Part shown: in pieces, positions 44,526 through 54,229 of the stretch | How the letters are laid out: each line of letters opens with the position of its first letter | Numbering within the stretch: position 1 is the stretch's first letter | NCBI GenBank assembly: GCA_030425505.1 | Contig: JAUIAB010000021.1 | Location: forward strand, 1-54,229 | Length of the DNA: 54,229 nt | Source of the DNA: Bacteroidia bacterium | GTDB lineage: Bacteria > Bacteroidota > Bacteroidia > Cytophagales > Flammeovirgaceae | Reading direction: 5' to 3' | The notes under the pieces: model-generated | Told to the model about the DNA's origin: nothing | What the model saw: the letters and a program-made list of their open reading frames with translations, nothing else | Databases searched by the model: none | Position numbers and translations under genes: made by a program

Positions 44526-45566
44526 ATGAAAAAACTAAGCAAAGGTTTTATAATACCGAGTGCAGCATTTACAATCTCGGCAAAAACGATTAAGGGTTAT
44601 TTAGAGATAGAAAAAAAGCCTGAAATTGGAGATTTAGTTTATGGACAAATCACGAGAATAAGCCAGCATAACTCATTGGAAAATGCGCAGGGAAGAATTC
44701 ATAATATCCATAAAGGATCATATGCTGTTTTTGTTTATGGAAACAGGTATGCACCTGATTATTATGAGGGTCTAATACCTAAAAAACACGAAGCCGAAGT
44801 GGATTTAATGGCTAGATCAGGGTTAGTAGGGAAGGTAATAGCTAAAAGTACTAAAATAGCAGATCCGTCAAGGGTTCAAGTTTTAGGATATGTTTGTGAT
44901 AAAGATGGGAATCTTATTAATACAAAAAAACATTCATTAATAGACCCAAAAAATAAAGAAAAAAAATTCCCTAGGGCAAAGCTTATTTTAGTAGTTGGAA
45001 CTGCAATGAACTCTGGAAAAAGTGCTGCTGCAGCATCTTGCTGTTGGGCATTGGCGGCAATGGGAAAAAATGTAAGAGCATCAAAAGTTACAGGTACAGC
45101 AAGCCTAAAAGATATTCTACATATGAACGATGCTGGAGCAACTCATTATGCAGACTTCTCTTTTTTAGGATACCCTTCTACCTACATGTTAGGGAGTGAA
45201 GAAATGCTACAGGTATTCAATTATTTAGATCTGAAATACGCTAATAACAAAGATAACTATTGGGTAGTAGAGTTAGCTGATGGAATTAATCAGAGAGAAA
45301 CAGCTCAGCTATTAAAATCTGAAGATGTTAGAAAAAGAATCCACAAATTAATATTTTGTGCTGCAGATGCCTTCGGAGCAATAGGGGGGTTAGAAGTTTT
45401 AAAAACAAGCTTTAAGCTAAAACCAGATATCATTTCAGGTGTATGCTCAAGTTCGCCACTTCATATAAAAGAACTAAAGGCATTTACAAATACTCCTGTA
45501 TTTAATAGTATGAATGTTGATGCGACAACTCTTTATAAAATGCTAACGGTCAAAAAAACAAATTAG
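44526..45566 (+). CDS. Uncharacterised P-loop NTPase
   Basis: This 346-residue soluble protein has an unrecognised N-terminal domain (about 1-130) with GDLVYGQITRIS (36-47) and YGNRYAPDYYEGLIP (about 71-85), then a P-loop domain with Walker A G158TAMNSGKS166 (VVGTAMNSGKSAAAAS) and a possible Walker B VVELADGINQRE (about 248-259). The P-loop part resembles dethiobiotin synthetase/MobB-type ATPases. It is not DUF1611 by its N-terminus. Between an NSS transporter and an isoaspartyl peptidase, it may work on amino acids or peptides. Function unknown. Confidence 0.65.
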   Translation: MKKLSKGFIIPSAAFTISAKTIKGYLEIEKKPEIGDLVYGQITRISQHNSLENAQGRIHNIHKGSYAVFVYGNRYAPDYYEGLIPKKHEAEVDLMARSGLVGKVIAKSTKIADPSRVQVLGYVCDKDGNLINTKKHSLIDPKNKEKKFPRAKLILVVGTAMNSGKSAAAASCCWALAAMGKNVRASKVTGTASLKDILHMNDAGATHYADFSFLGYPSTYMLGSEEMLQVFNYLDLKYANNKDNYWVVELADGINQRETAQLLKSEDVRKRIHKLIFCAADAFGAIGGLEVLKTSFKLKPDIISGVCSSSPLHIKELKAFTNTPVFNSMNVDATTLYKMLTVKKTN

Positions 45567-45577
45567 ACGTAAAGAAA

Positions 45578-46510
45578 GTGGAGGTTAAAAATTTTGCAAT
45601 AGCAATACATGGAGGAGCTGGCACGGTTTCCAAAAGCTCGATGTCCAAATGGAAAGAAAGAGCATATAAAGAAGTACTTAGAAGGGCGGTAACTGTAGGG
45701 TCTATAATATTACAAAAAGGGGGTAGAGCCTTAGATGCAGTTATGGAAGCTGTTATGATAATGGAAGATAGCTCTCTTTTCAATGCAGGAAGAGGTTCAG
45801 TTTTTACTGCAGATGGAAAGCATGAGATGGATGCTGCAATAATGAATGGAAGAAACCTTAAGGCAGGTTCTGTTGCAGGAGTTACAGATGTCAAGAATCC
45901 TATTCTACTGGCTAGAATGGTGATGAAAAAGTCAAAACATGTTCTTCTAACAGGGGAAGGAGCACTAAACTTTGCTAAAGAACAAGATTTAGAGTTAAAG
46001 CCTAAAGAGTACTTTTTTGATCAGAGTAGATACAACCAGTGGTTAAGAGCAAAAGAAAAAAATAAAGTTGCTCTAGATCATGATGAAGCATCAAATAATA
46101 AGTTTGGAACAGTTGGTGCCGTTGCGTTAGATAAAAAAGGTAATCTTGCTGCAGCCACATCTACAGGAGGTATGGTAAATAAAAAGTACGGGCGAGTAGG
46201 GGATAGCCCTATTATAGGAGCAGGAACATATGCTAATAATGCGACTTGTGCAGTATCTTGTACAGGTCATGGAGAATATTTTTTGAGATACTGTGTTGCG
46301 CATGAAGTTTCATCTCTTATAAAATATGCTAATAAAACACTAGAAGATGCTTCAGAGTTGATAATAAACGGCGTTCTAAAAAGTGCTGGAGGAAGAGGAG
46401 GTCTTATTGCTATTGATACTCTAGGAAATGTAGCTATGCCTTTTAATACTTCTGGTATGTATCGAGCATATAAGATATCTTTAGAAAAAGAATTTATAAG
46501 CATTTATTAG
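45578..46510 (+). CDS. Isoaspartyl peptidase / type III L-asparaginase (Ntn hydrolase)
   Basis: This 310-residue protein is an N-terminal-nucleophile enzyme that self-cleaves at G177-T178 (NNKFGTVGAVALD), exposing T178 as the catalytic residue. Other marks are IHGGAG (10-15), GRGSVF (71-76) and GRVGDSPIIGAGTYANN (about 207-223). It hydrolyses isoaspartyl dipeptides and asparagine. There is no signal peptide, so it should be cytoplasmic, unlike many exported members. The start is GTG. It starts 11 bp after the P-loop gene and 8 bp before the AI-2E gene. Confidence 0.93.
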   Translation: MEVKNFAIAIHGGAGTVSKSSMSKWKERAYKEVLRRAVTVGSIILQKGGRALDAVMEAVMIMEDSSLFNAGRGSVFTADGKHEMDAAIMNGRNLKAGSVAGVTDVKNPILLARMVMKKSKHVLLTGEGALNFAKEQDLELKPKEYFFDQSRYNQWLRAKEKNKVALDHDEASNNKFGTVGAVALDKKGNLAAATSTGGMVNKKYGRVGDSPIIGAGTYANNATCAVSCTGHGEYFLRYCVAHEVSSLIKYANKTLEDASELIINGVLKSAGGRGGLIAIDTLGNVAMPFNTSGMYRAYKISLEKEFISIY

Positions 46511-46518
46511 AAAAAAAA

Positions 46519-47643
46519 GTGGGAGAAAAAGAAAAAATCAGTTTTTCAATACAAAAAACTGCTTATGTAGTTTTAATATTTTGGGGATTAGGCTTACTTA
46601 TTTATTTTGGAAAAGCTGTTCTAGTACCACTTGCATTTGCATTTCTTGTTTCATTTATATTATATCCTATCTGTACTTTTTTAGAAAAAAAGAATATTAA
46701 TAGGCGAAGTGCAGTGTTTCTTAGTATGATGTCAATAATCTTATTGACTTTAGGGTTATTATATTTTTTCTCTAGCCAGGTAGTAAATATTATTCAAGAA
46801 CTTAGTGACTTTAGCGAAAAGCTTCAAGAGACCTTAAACTCTACTATAAGCTTTTTAAACAACAGAATTTCGATATTACCCAATATTAATAAAGAGGAGT
46901 TACAGAAAACAAGCGAAAACTGGTTGTCTAATAAGTCTGATGCAATAGCAAAAGCAGTATTTAGTAATGCATCAACTTTAATTACAAATATTTCTTTAAG
47001 CATTATTTATGCCTTTCTCATTCTTCTATATAGGAAAGGGTTAAAAGATGCTACAATGAGTTTTGTGAGTAGTAGCAAAAAGAAAGTTTATAATAATATG
47101 ATAGCCTGCATGCAAAAAGTAGGGCAAAAATACCTTACTGGCATGGTTACTCTTATTATTATACTAGGCTTATTAAATAGTCTGGGTTTATTAATATTAG
47201 GAATTGAAAACGCTTTCTTTTTTGGCTATTTGGCAGCAACATTAGCGATTGTTCCATATGTTGGTACTTTAGTTGGAGCAGCCATACCGGCGTTATATGC
47301 ATTTTTAAACTATGACTCACTTTGGTACCCCGTCGGGGTAATTTTAATATTTTGGTTTATACAAATACTAGAAGCAAACTTTTTAAGCCCTTTTATTGTA
47401 GGTTCCAATTTAAGCTTAAATGCTCTTGTAGCTATCTTGGCATTAATTATTGGTGGAGCAGTTTGGGGAGTAGCAGGAATGATTTTGGCACTACCTTATA
47501 CTGCTATATTTAAGGTTTTTTGCGAACATTATAAAGAGCTAACATCCATAAGCCTTCTACTAAAAGATGATTTATATGATAGCGATAGCACTAAGTTTAA
47601 TATAAAAGACAAATTGCTAAGCATCTTTAGTAAAAAAAGCTAA
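46519..47643 (+). CDS. AI-2E family transporter (PF01594)
   Basis: This 374-residue membrane protein has N-terminal helices (about 10-50, FWGLGLLIYFGKAVLVPLAF), a coiled middle segment, and C-terminal helices with the family motifs VPYVGTLVGAAIPALYAFL (about 247-265) and SPFIVGSNLSLNALVAIL (about 288-305). Family members export various small molecules or Na+/H+; the AI-2 name comes from one member. The start is GTG. It overlaps the BrkB gene by one base (TAATG), so the pair should be made together. Confidence 0.9.
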   Translation: MGEKEKISFSIQKTAYVVLIFWGLGLLIYFGKAVLVPLAFAFLVSFILYPICTFLEKKNINRRSAVFLSMMSIILLTLGLLYFFSSQVVNIIQELSDFSEKLQETLNSTISFLNNRISILPNINKEELQKTSENWLSNKSDAIAKAVFSNASTLITNISLSIIYAFLILLYRKGLKDATMSFVSSSKKKVYNNMIACMQKVGQKYLTGMVTLIIILGLLNSLGLLILGIENAFFFGYLAATLAIVPYVGTLVGAAIPALYAFLNYDSLWYPVGVILIFWFIQILEANFLSPFIVGSNLSLNALVAILALIIGGAVWGVAGMILALPYTAIFKVFCEHYKELTSISLLLKDDLYDSDSTKFNIKDKLLSIFSKKS

Positions 47644-48527
47644 TGAACTATTGGAAAGTCACTAAAAAAACCGTTAAAAAATTCATTGAAGATAAACCAA
47701 TGAATTACAGTTCTTCTATAGCTTTTTATACTATTTTTTCTCTTCCAGCTATATTAATAATCATAATAAATATAGCTGGGTCAATTTATGATGATGAAAC
47801 CGTCAGATCAAGCTTAATTTCACAAATCCATAGCTTATTTGGGGAGAATAGTGCAAATACAATTGAGAAAATTTTAACTAATGCTGTAGAATTTGGGTCT
47901 GATACTTTTGCAAAAGTTATTGGTATAGCAACTCTGGTATTTAGTGCTACAACGGTATTCATAGCTCTTCAAGATAGTCTAAATCACATTTGGGGAATAA
48001 AGCCAAAGCCAAAAAAAGGATATATAAAATTTGCAATTGATCGATTACTTTCTTTAGCAATGGTAATCAGTATAGGTTTTCTTTTGTTAGTTTCATTAAT
48101 TGTTGATACCGTAGTTTCTTTATTTAAAGATTTTCTTACAAATTTTTTAAGTGATGGAGCTTACTTTATGGTTTCGATACTCAATTTTTTATTTTTAGGA
48201 ATAATAATAACTGTAATTTTTGCAATGCTTTTTAAAATTTTACCTGATGCAAAAATACGATGGAAAAATGTTTGGATAGGAGCTTTTGTTACCACACTAT
48301 TATTCTTAGGAGGTAAATTTTTAATAGGATTCTATTTAGGAAATAGCACATTAAGTAATGCCTATGGTGCAGCAGGATCATTAGTTTTACTACTAGTGTG
48401 GGTATACTTCTCTTCAGTAATTCTACTTTTTGGAGCAGAATTCACCTTTGTATATTCTAAAGAAAAAGGCGATCAGATAGAGCCCGCTAAGCATGCAGTA
48501 ATCGTAGAGCAAGTAGAAAAAAATTGA
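47643..48527 (+). CDS. YihY/BrkB-family membrane protein
   Basis: This 294-residue, six-helix membrane protein has the family opening NYSSSIAFYTIFSLPAILII (about residues 21-40), then IWGIKPKPKKGYIKFAIDRL and NAYGAAGSLVLLLVWVYFSS (about 240-259) with LLFGAEFTFVYSKEKGD. The function of the family is unsettled; it is not RNase BN despite old annotations. Its start overlaps the AI-2E stop by one base, and a DUF748-type gene begins two bases after its stop. Confidence 0.92.
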   Translation: MNYWKVTKKTVKKFIEDKPMNYSSSIAFYTIFSLPAILIIIINIAGSIYDDETVRSSLISQIHSLFGENSANTIEKILTNAVEFGSDTFAKVIGIATLVFSATTVFIALQDSLNHIWGIKPKPKKGYIKFAIDRLLSLAMVISIGFLLLVSLIVDTVVSLFKDFLTNFLSDGAYFMVSILNFLFLGIIITVIFAMLFKILPDAKIRWKNVWIGAFVTTLLFLGGKFLIGFYLGNSTLSNAYGAAGSLVLLLVWVYFSSVILLFGAEFTFVYSKEKGDQIEPAKHAVIVEQVEKN

Positions 48528-48528
48528 A

Positions 48529-49605
48529 ATGAAAAAAAAATATAAAATTTTATTAGGCATTATTATAATTCTAATAGGCTTTAGAATTTATCTGCCATAC
48601 TGGGTGAAAGATTATGTTAATAAAGTACTAGATGAGATTCCTGGACATCAAGGATCTATTCAAGGCGTAGGTATTAGTTTGCTAAGAGGAGCATATAGAA
48701 TTGATAGTCTAATAATAGAAAAAACAGATGGAAATATTCCTGTACCATTTTTAAATATTGAAAAAATTGATTTGTCAGTTCACTGGGGAGCATTATTTGA
48801 CGGAGAAATCGTTGGTGAAGTAATATTATTTAACCCCATAGTTAATTTTGTAGTAAATAAATCGAAAGAAAATACTTCCAATTCGCTTCAAGTTGGAAAA
48901 GAAGCAGATTGGACTGAACCTCTAAAAAAACTTATTCCATTACAGATTAACCTCTTTACTATAAATAATGGAGAAGCTTATTTTAAAGATTATACCGTAG
49001 ATCCAATTATAGATCTAGACCTTAAATTAATTAATTTAAATGCAAAAAACCTATCTAATACAGAAGAACAAAGTGGACTACCATCAACAATTAATGCTTC
49101 AGCTACATCCATAGGTAATGGCAAATTAAATATAGTGTGTAAGGCGAATGTTTTAAGAAAAATACCAGACCTTGATTTAAACTTAAAATTTGAAGAAGTA
49201 TACTTACCTTCTTTGAATAAGTTTACAGAAAAGTATGCAAAGCTTGATTTTGAAAAAGGAACTTTCAATTTATATACTGAAATAATAATAAACGATGGAA
49301 TTTTAGAAGGATATGTAAAACCAATCTTGAATGGAGTTAAAGTTTTCAATCTTAAGAAAGATAGTGATAATGGAGTTTTAAAACTTTTATGGGAAGGATT
49401 AGCAGGGGCAGTTATGGAAATTTTTGAAAATCAACCTAAAGATCAATTTGCAACACAGGTGCCTTTAGAAGGTAACCTGAATGATCCTGATATAGAAATT
49501 TGGACTACAATAACAAATACATTGAAGAATGCATTCGTAGAAGCATTTAAAAAAGATATTGATGGGTCAATATCTTTTGATGATTTAAAGACAAAGAAAA
49601 AATAG
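48529..49605 (+). CDS. DUF748/AsmA-like envelope protein, copy 1
   Basis: This 358-residue protein has one N-terminal TM helix (about 5-22) and a long beta-rich periplasmic part. The run PGHQGSIQGVGISLLRGAYRID (as PGHQGSIQGVGISLLRG, about 39-55) is typical of DUF748/AsmA-like proteins, which form lipid-conducting bridges or groove-like tunnels between membranes. It lies directly after BrkB and is convergent with another AsmA-like gene (49620). A lipid transport role is inferred from family, not shown. Confidence 0.8.
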   Translation: MKKKYKILLGIIIILIGFRIYLPYWVKDYVNKVLDEIPGHQGSIQGVGISLLRGAYRIDSLIIEKTDGNIPVPFLNIEKIDLSVHWGALFDGEIVGEVILFNPIVNFVVNKSKENTSNSLQVGKEADWTEPLKKLIPLQINLFTINNGEAYFKDYTVDPIIDLDLKLINLNAKNLSNTEEQSGLPSTINASATSIGNGKLNIVCKANVLRKIPDLDLNLKFEEVYLPSLNKFTEKYAKLDFEKGTFNLYTEIIINDGILEGYVKPILNGVKVFNLKKDSDNGVLKLLWEGLAGAVMEIFENQPKDQFATQVPLEGNLNDPDIEIWTTITNTLKNAFVEAFKKDIDGSISFDDLKTKKK

Positions 49606-49619
49606 CTATAAGGATTTAT

Positions 49620-51206
49620 CTAGTCATAATCTATTCTAGTAAAAGGTTTTTTAATGCCTGTACTAGATTTGAAACCTGAAAGAGTTGATTCCCACCAATA
49701 ATTGAATAAAGATTTTCTTTGGTTTCTTTCAAAAGAAATTTTACCAACTCTAAACATCTGAGAGTTTCCTTTTAAGTTTGCATCTTTTATTAAAATATTG
49801 GAGAATAGTGTTTTTATTTTTTTGCCTAAACCTTCACTTTTCTTAGTGTCTTTATCAATAGCGGCTATTTTTAAATTTTCATACTCTAACTCCATAGTTC
49901 CCGTAGAGTGAGCAGAGTTATACGAAAAATCCATTTTCATTTTCTTAATATTCCCATTTTTTATTTTCATTAAGGCTACATACACAAGCATAGGGTTAAA
50001 AGCTTGCATATCTGTATGGCTTAAAGTAGCATGAGCCTCGTAAGTAAAATTTTTATTATGAGGTAAAGGAAAAGTAAAAGTAGCGCTTAAAGGATACTTT
50101 CCCATAATATTAGTCTTAGCATCTAATGTAGCAATATAATTAGTCTTTGCTTCACAAGAATCTATATTACTTATATTATATGCTGTAGCATAAAGATGAT
50201 TGAAATTAATTTCCCCTGGTCCAAATGATTCTTTTACAAATTCTTGATATTTTATGTAAAAGTCTTTACACCTAACTGTATCAATAGAAAAAGGGAGTTT
50301 TATCTTTTGCATAAACTCATGTGGCATTAATTTTTTCCCATTTTTAAAAGGCAAGCGTTTATCTCTAAAAAACAAAGCATTTAAAGAGCTAATATTTATA
50401 TTAGAAATGTTTAGTACGGAATCACTTAAGAGCTTTTGGTAATTAATACCAGCAACTTCTATTTTATTCAAATCTGCCTTTATCCAGTCAATTTCTTTAT
50501 TTAAAACTCTACTTAACCTATATTTTTTATATTTAGATCTCACCAAAATACTATCGCATATCAAGCTTTCTTTTTTTGTGTCTAGTAGAGTGTTTTTTAT
50601 TGAGGTCATATGATATTGCGGCGCAGCAATTTTTGTATTATTTAATTTTAAAATAAGATCACTTTCTTCTAGCTTTATCTTATCTGTTATTGAAATGGCA
50701 TGAGCAAGAATAAAAAAGTTAGTTTTGGAACTTAAAGTATTTTTTTTATACGATTCAAACTTTCCATTAGTAACCTGTATTTTGTCAAAAAAGATCTTTG
50801 GAATTTTATTACTCGTTTTCTTTTTGCGTAACTCTTTCTGCTCACCTTTTTCGATTGATTTTTTGAAACTCAAATGAATAGAATCTGCAGCTAAAGAACC
50901 TACATATAAATCTTTTGAAAAAAGATATTTGATTATATTAATTTCAGAGACACTGATACTATCTGAATCAATTGTTACTGAGTCTTCACCTGAAAGAAAA
51001 GATAAACTCAAGCTTTTAAATGAAATACTGCGCTGTAGAATACTAACATCAATTTTATCACAACTAAAATTTTCAATATCAAGCTGGCTCATTTTTTTTG
51101 AAATTTTATATTCAATAAAAAAGCTAGCTAAATGAAGTAAAACCAATATTAATAAACTTGCTAAAGCAACTACAAATACTATTCTCTTTAATTTTTTAGA
51201 ATTCAC
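49620..51206 (-). CDS. AsmA-like envelope protein, copy 2
   Basis: This 528-residue protein has an N-terminal TM helix (about residues 9-31, RIVFVVALASLLILVLLHLA) and a beta-rich periplasmic remainder without Cys pairs. The fold looks AsmA/DUF748-like: long repeated strands such as FKSLSLSFLSGEDSVTI and LKNIEVAG-type strands. No catalytic motif is seen. The start is GTG. It faces the DUF748 gene tail to tail across 14 bp, so two proteins of like build lie together. Assignment to the AsmA superfamily is by overall pattern and is moderate. Confidence 0.65.
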   Translation of the reverse strand: MNSKKLKRIVFVVALASLLILVLLHLASFFIEYKISKKMSQLDIENFSCDKIDVSILQRSISFKSLSLSFLSGEDSVTIDSDSISVSEINIIKYLFSKDLYVGSLAADSIHLSFKKSIEKGEQKELRKKKTSNKIPKIFFDKIQVTNGKFESYKKNTLSSKTNFFILAHAISITDKIKLEESDLILKLNNTKIAAPQYHMTSIKNTLLDTKKESLICDSILVRSKYKKYRLSRVLNKEIDWIKADLNKIEVAGINYQKLLSDSVLNISNINISSLNALFFRDKRLPFKNGKKLMPHEFMQKIKLPFSIDTVRCKDFYIKYQEFVKESFGPGEINFNHLYATAYNISNIDSCEAKTNYIATLDAKTNIMGKYPLSATFTFPLPHNKNFTYEAHATLSHTDMQAFNPMLVYVALMKIKNGNIKKMKMDFSYNSAHSTGTMELEYENLKIAAIDKDTKKSEGLGKKIKTLFSNILIKDANLKGNSQMFRVGKISFERNQRKSLFNYWWESTLSGFKSSTGIKKPFTRIDYD

Positions 51207-51359
51207 TAACGCATTAATTTAAGATTTTGTAAGATAAGACCTTATACATTATGGAAGTATAGTTTTTTCAAGCATTTAGAAACATTGTGTAAAAATGTTT
51301 TTTTGATGCTATACTAATGGAAAGCAACTTGCTTTTTTGTCTAAATAACTGAATTTTAG

Positions 51360-51377
51360 TTAATTTGATCAAATTAA
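51360..51377. promoter_or_regulatory. Perfect 18-bp palindrome before the lipoprotein gene
   Basis: TTAATTTGATCAAATTAA is its own reverse complement and ends 14 bp before the ATG at 51392. It fits a dimeric regulator's operator or a tight hairpin. Perfect 18-bp dyads are expected now and then by chance in AT-rich DNA, so the placement rather than the dyad is the argument. Confidence 0.4.
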
Positions 51378-51391
51378 ATAACCAAATAACT

Positions 51392-52300
51392 ATGAAATTA
51401 ATAACAAGAAACCATCTAATTGGATTATTATCTCTATTGATAATTTCCAGCTGTAACCTTAATGATTTAGAAGAAATTAATCCTACAGGTGAACAAAACT
51501 ACCTTAACTACCCTAATTGTAGGCTTGCGACAATAACTGCACCCTATGATATTATAGAAGGTACATTTGCTGATTATAACTTTATCTATGAGAGAGGAAA
51601 ATTAACTAGGATAGCAGATCTGGATAGAGGGTTTACAGTTGCTGAATACTCTTACAGGCGCACGAGGTCTGGTGGAGAGAAAGTAACTGTAAATTATTCA
51701 GATGCTTTTTCAGGTACATCAGTATTCACTTATAGCGAAGATAGACGACTAATAAACTATTCTCATTGGGAAAATAGAAATGTGGGAGGTGAACAAGTAC
51801 AAGAGAATAAAGAAGATTACACATACATTTACCATCAAGAAGGTGCTTTGATCAATATAATGCAATGGAATGACCAAGGGTATCATTTATTTGATGTTTT
51901 AACAGACAGTTACGGTAATGTTATTGAGTTGCGAGAGAAAGATCTTAGCGAAAACCCAGTAATGCCATACAAATACATATACCAAATAACATATAATACA
52001 AGCAGCTGGAATCCTTTTTACAATCAGGCAATAGAAAATTGCTATACTAGACCTATTGCAGATAGAGCATTAATTGCAGTTCCTGATTCTTACAATATGA
52101 ATCTGGTAGCAGAAGTGAAAAAATTAAACCGATGGGGAATAAATTTAGAAACTATCTATTTTGAAAATGATACCGATGAGAATATAGATAGTTTCCCAAC
52201 AAGGATATTTGATACAGAAAATAGATCACAAATACCGGAGATATACAATGCATTTGAGATGCTATTAGAATACCAAAACTGTGAGTATGATATAGATTAG
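51392..52300 (+). CDS. Lipoprotein of unknown function
   Basis: This is a 302-residue protein from the ATG at 51392; a TTG at 51365 would add nine residues. The signal peptide has a lipobox ending IISSC, so it should be lipid-modified and sit in the outer or inner membrane. The mature part is rich in Tyr, Asn and aromatic-acidic patches (for example YNFIYERGKLTRIADLDRG, YIYHQEGALINIMQW) with repeated short strand pairs, similar in feel to YD-repeat or DUF4595-type lipoproteins. I cannot name a family. The 18-bp palindrome stands just upstream and a terminator downstream. Confidence 0.7.
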   Translation: MKLITRNHLIGLLSLLIISSCNLNDLEEINPTGEQNYLNYPNCRLATITAPYDIIEGTFADYNFIYERGKLTRIADLDRGFTVAEYSYRRTRSGGEKVTVNYSDAFSGTSVFTYSEDRRLINYSHWENRNVGGEQVQENKEDYTYIYHQEGALINIMQWNDQGYHLFDVLTDSYGNVIELREKDLSENPVMPYKYIYQITYNTSSWNPFYNQAIENCYTRPIADRALIAVPDSYNMNLVAEVKKLNRWGINLETIYFENDTDENIDSFPTRIFDTENRSQIPEIYNAFEMLLEYQNCEYDID

Positions 52301-52333
52301 CCAGTCATTTATTTCTGTAATGCTTTTTTATAA

Positions 52334-52367
52334 GGGGCAATCCATAAGGATTAGCCTCTTTTTTTGT
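52334..52367 (+). terminator. Intrinsic terminator after the lipoprotein gene
   Basis: GGGGC-AATCC (52334-52343) pairs with GGATT-A-GCCTC (52348-52358) with one bulged base and one G-U pair, followed by a run of T to about 52365. It stops transcription from the lipoprotein gene before the ABC-F gene. Confidence 0.8.
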
Positions 52368-52413
52368 TTTTAAGAAAATTGTACCACAACAATATTGTAA
52401 ATTTGTTCATTGA

Positions 52414-54060
<1,647 letters not shown>

Positions 54061-54076
54061 GTTTTAGATGATAGTT

Positions 54077-54102
54077 AAAAAAAGCTCTTATAAGCTTTTT
54101 TT
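54077..54102 (+). terminator. Intrinsic terminator after the ABC-F gene
   Basis: AAAAAAAGCT (54077-54086) and AGCTTTTTTT (54093-54102) form a 10-bp stem around a 6-nt loop, ending in a T-run, 16 bp after the stop codon. The arms are mutually complementary so it can also stop leftward transcription. Confidence 0.8.
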
Positions 54103-54175
54103 CCTGAGTTTGACACGATTTTGGGATAAGATACTGGTATTGAGTCATTTAAAAAACGGCTTTCGATATACAATA

Positions 54176-54229
54176 TTATTGTAAATATTTGATTATCTGA
54201 TCTTTAGCAAAAAGATCTGGTAGAGGCTT
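54176..54229 (-). CDS. Possible C-terminal end of a gene running off the window
   Basis: On the minus strand a frame enters from the window edge, gives 17 residues (KPLPDLFAKDQIIKYLQ) and stops at TAA (54176-54178). It is too short to identify, and it may not be coding. No other feature is seen in 54103-54229. Confidence 0.3.
   Translation of the reverse strand, partial: KPLPDLFAKDQIIKYLQ

Noticed and set aside
44526-45566. DUF1611/DgcN assignment for the P-loop protein
   Set aside because: The P-loop is similar in kind but the N-terminal part does not match that family.
51321-51335. Small hairpin AAAGCA-ACT-TGCTTT with a short T-run
   Set aside because: Only 6 bp, no plus-strand gene upstream to terminate; weaker than other hairpins listed.

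Overview
The window is chromosomal DNA from an AT-rich member of the Bacteroidota, most likely a free-living, probably marine, Cytophagales bacterium. The evidence is a 1492-residue secreted protein with a type IX secretion C-terminal sorting tail, stand-alone accA, menaquinone-type menB, KdsC for LPS core sugar, a ZapA/RNase Y pair, paired SiaB/SiaC-type switch proteins, and many small families common in that phylum. A sodium:solute (NSS) transporter fits a marine habitat. No phage, transposase, integrase or CRISPR array is visible, so this is mostly core genome with a few accessory pockets.

Layout. 1-2.8 kb: edge of an NHL-repeat secreted protein and an APC permease fused to two UspA domains. 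2.9-5.9 kb: a SiaB-like kinase and a Cache/GAF membrane sensor. 5.9-8.8 kb: TerC-type membrane protein, release factor 1, secreted MORN-like protein. 8.9-9.7 kb: tRNA-Phe, an orphan antitoxin-like protein and a nested palindromic element. 9.7-14.9 kb: A-type Fe-S carrier, ferredoxin reductase plus ferredoxin, PhoH with a tiny lipoprotein, SAM hydrolase, SirB1-like protein. 14.9-16.6 kb: divergent SiaC <- -> SiaB-SiaC locus with a terminator-like hairpin in its leader. 16.7-20.1 kb: MenB, then AraC regulator, pirin and nitroreductase. 20.1-25.4 kb: AccA, an orphan protein, transketolase N-half, aminopeptidase P, VWA protein. 25.5-33.7 kb: PhnP-like hydrolase, KdsC, ZapA, RNase Y, DusB, CPBP protease, CdsA, ABC1 kinase. 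34-38.4 kb: the giant T9SS protein. 38.6-43 kb: nitroreductase, TetR-like protein, ThrRS, DUF1287 protein. 43-49.6 kb: NSS transporter, P-loop protein, isoaspartyl peptidase, AI-2E and BrkB membrane proteins, AsmA-like protein. 49.6-54.2 kb: second AsmA-like protein, lipoprotein, ABC-F ATPase and the edge of another possible gene.

The most interesting signals are: (i) two SiaB-like and two SiaC-like genes plus a SiaA-like sensor lacking a phosphatase domain, all within 14 kb; (ii) a hairpin with a U-tract upstream of the siaB-siaC pair with no upstream gene to terminate, suggesting an attenuated leader or small RNA; (iii) a 92-bp intergenic repeat with internal dyads present twice 3.2 kb apart; (iv) a nested ~110-bp palindromic element; (v) a hairpin that would occlude the start of an uncharacterised P-loop protein lying between an amino-acid transporter and an isoaspartyl peptidase; and (vi) an ABC-F protein with one intact and one degenerate predicted ATP site.
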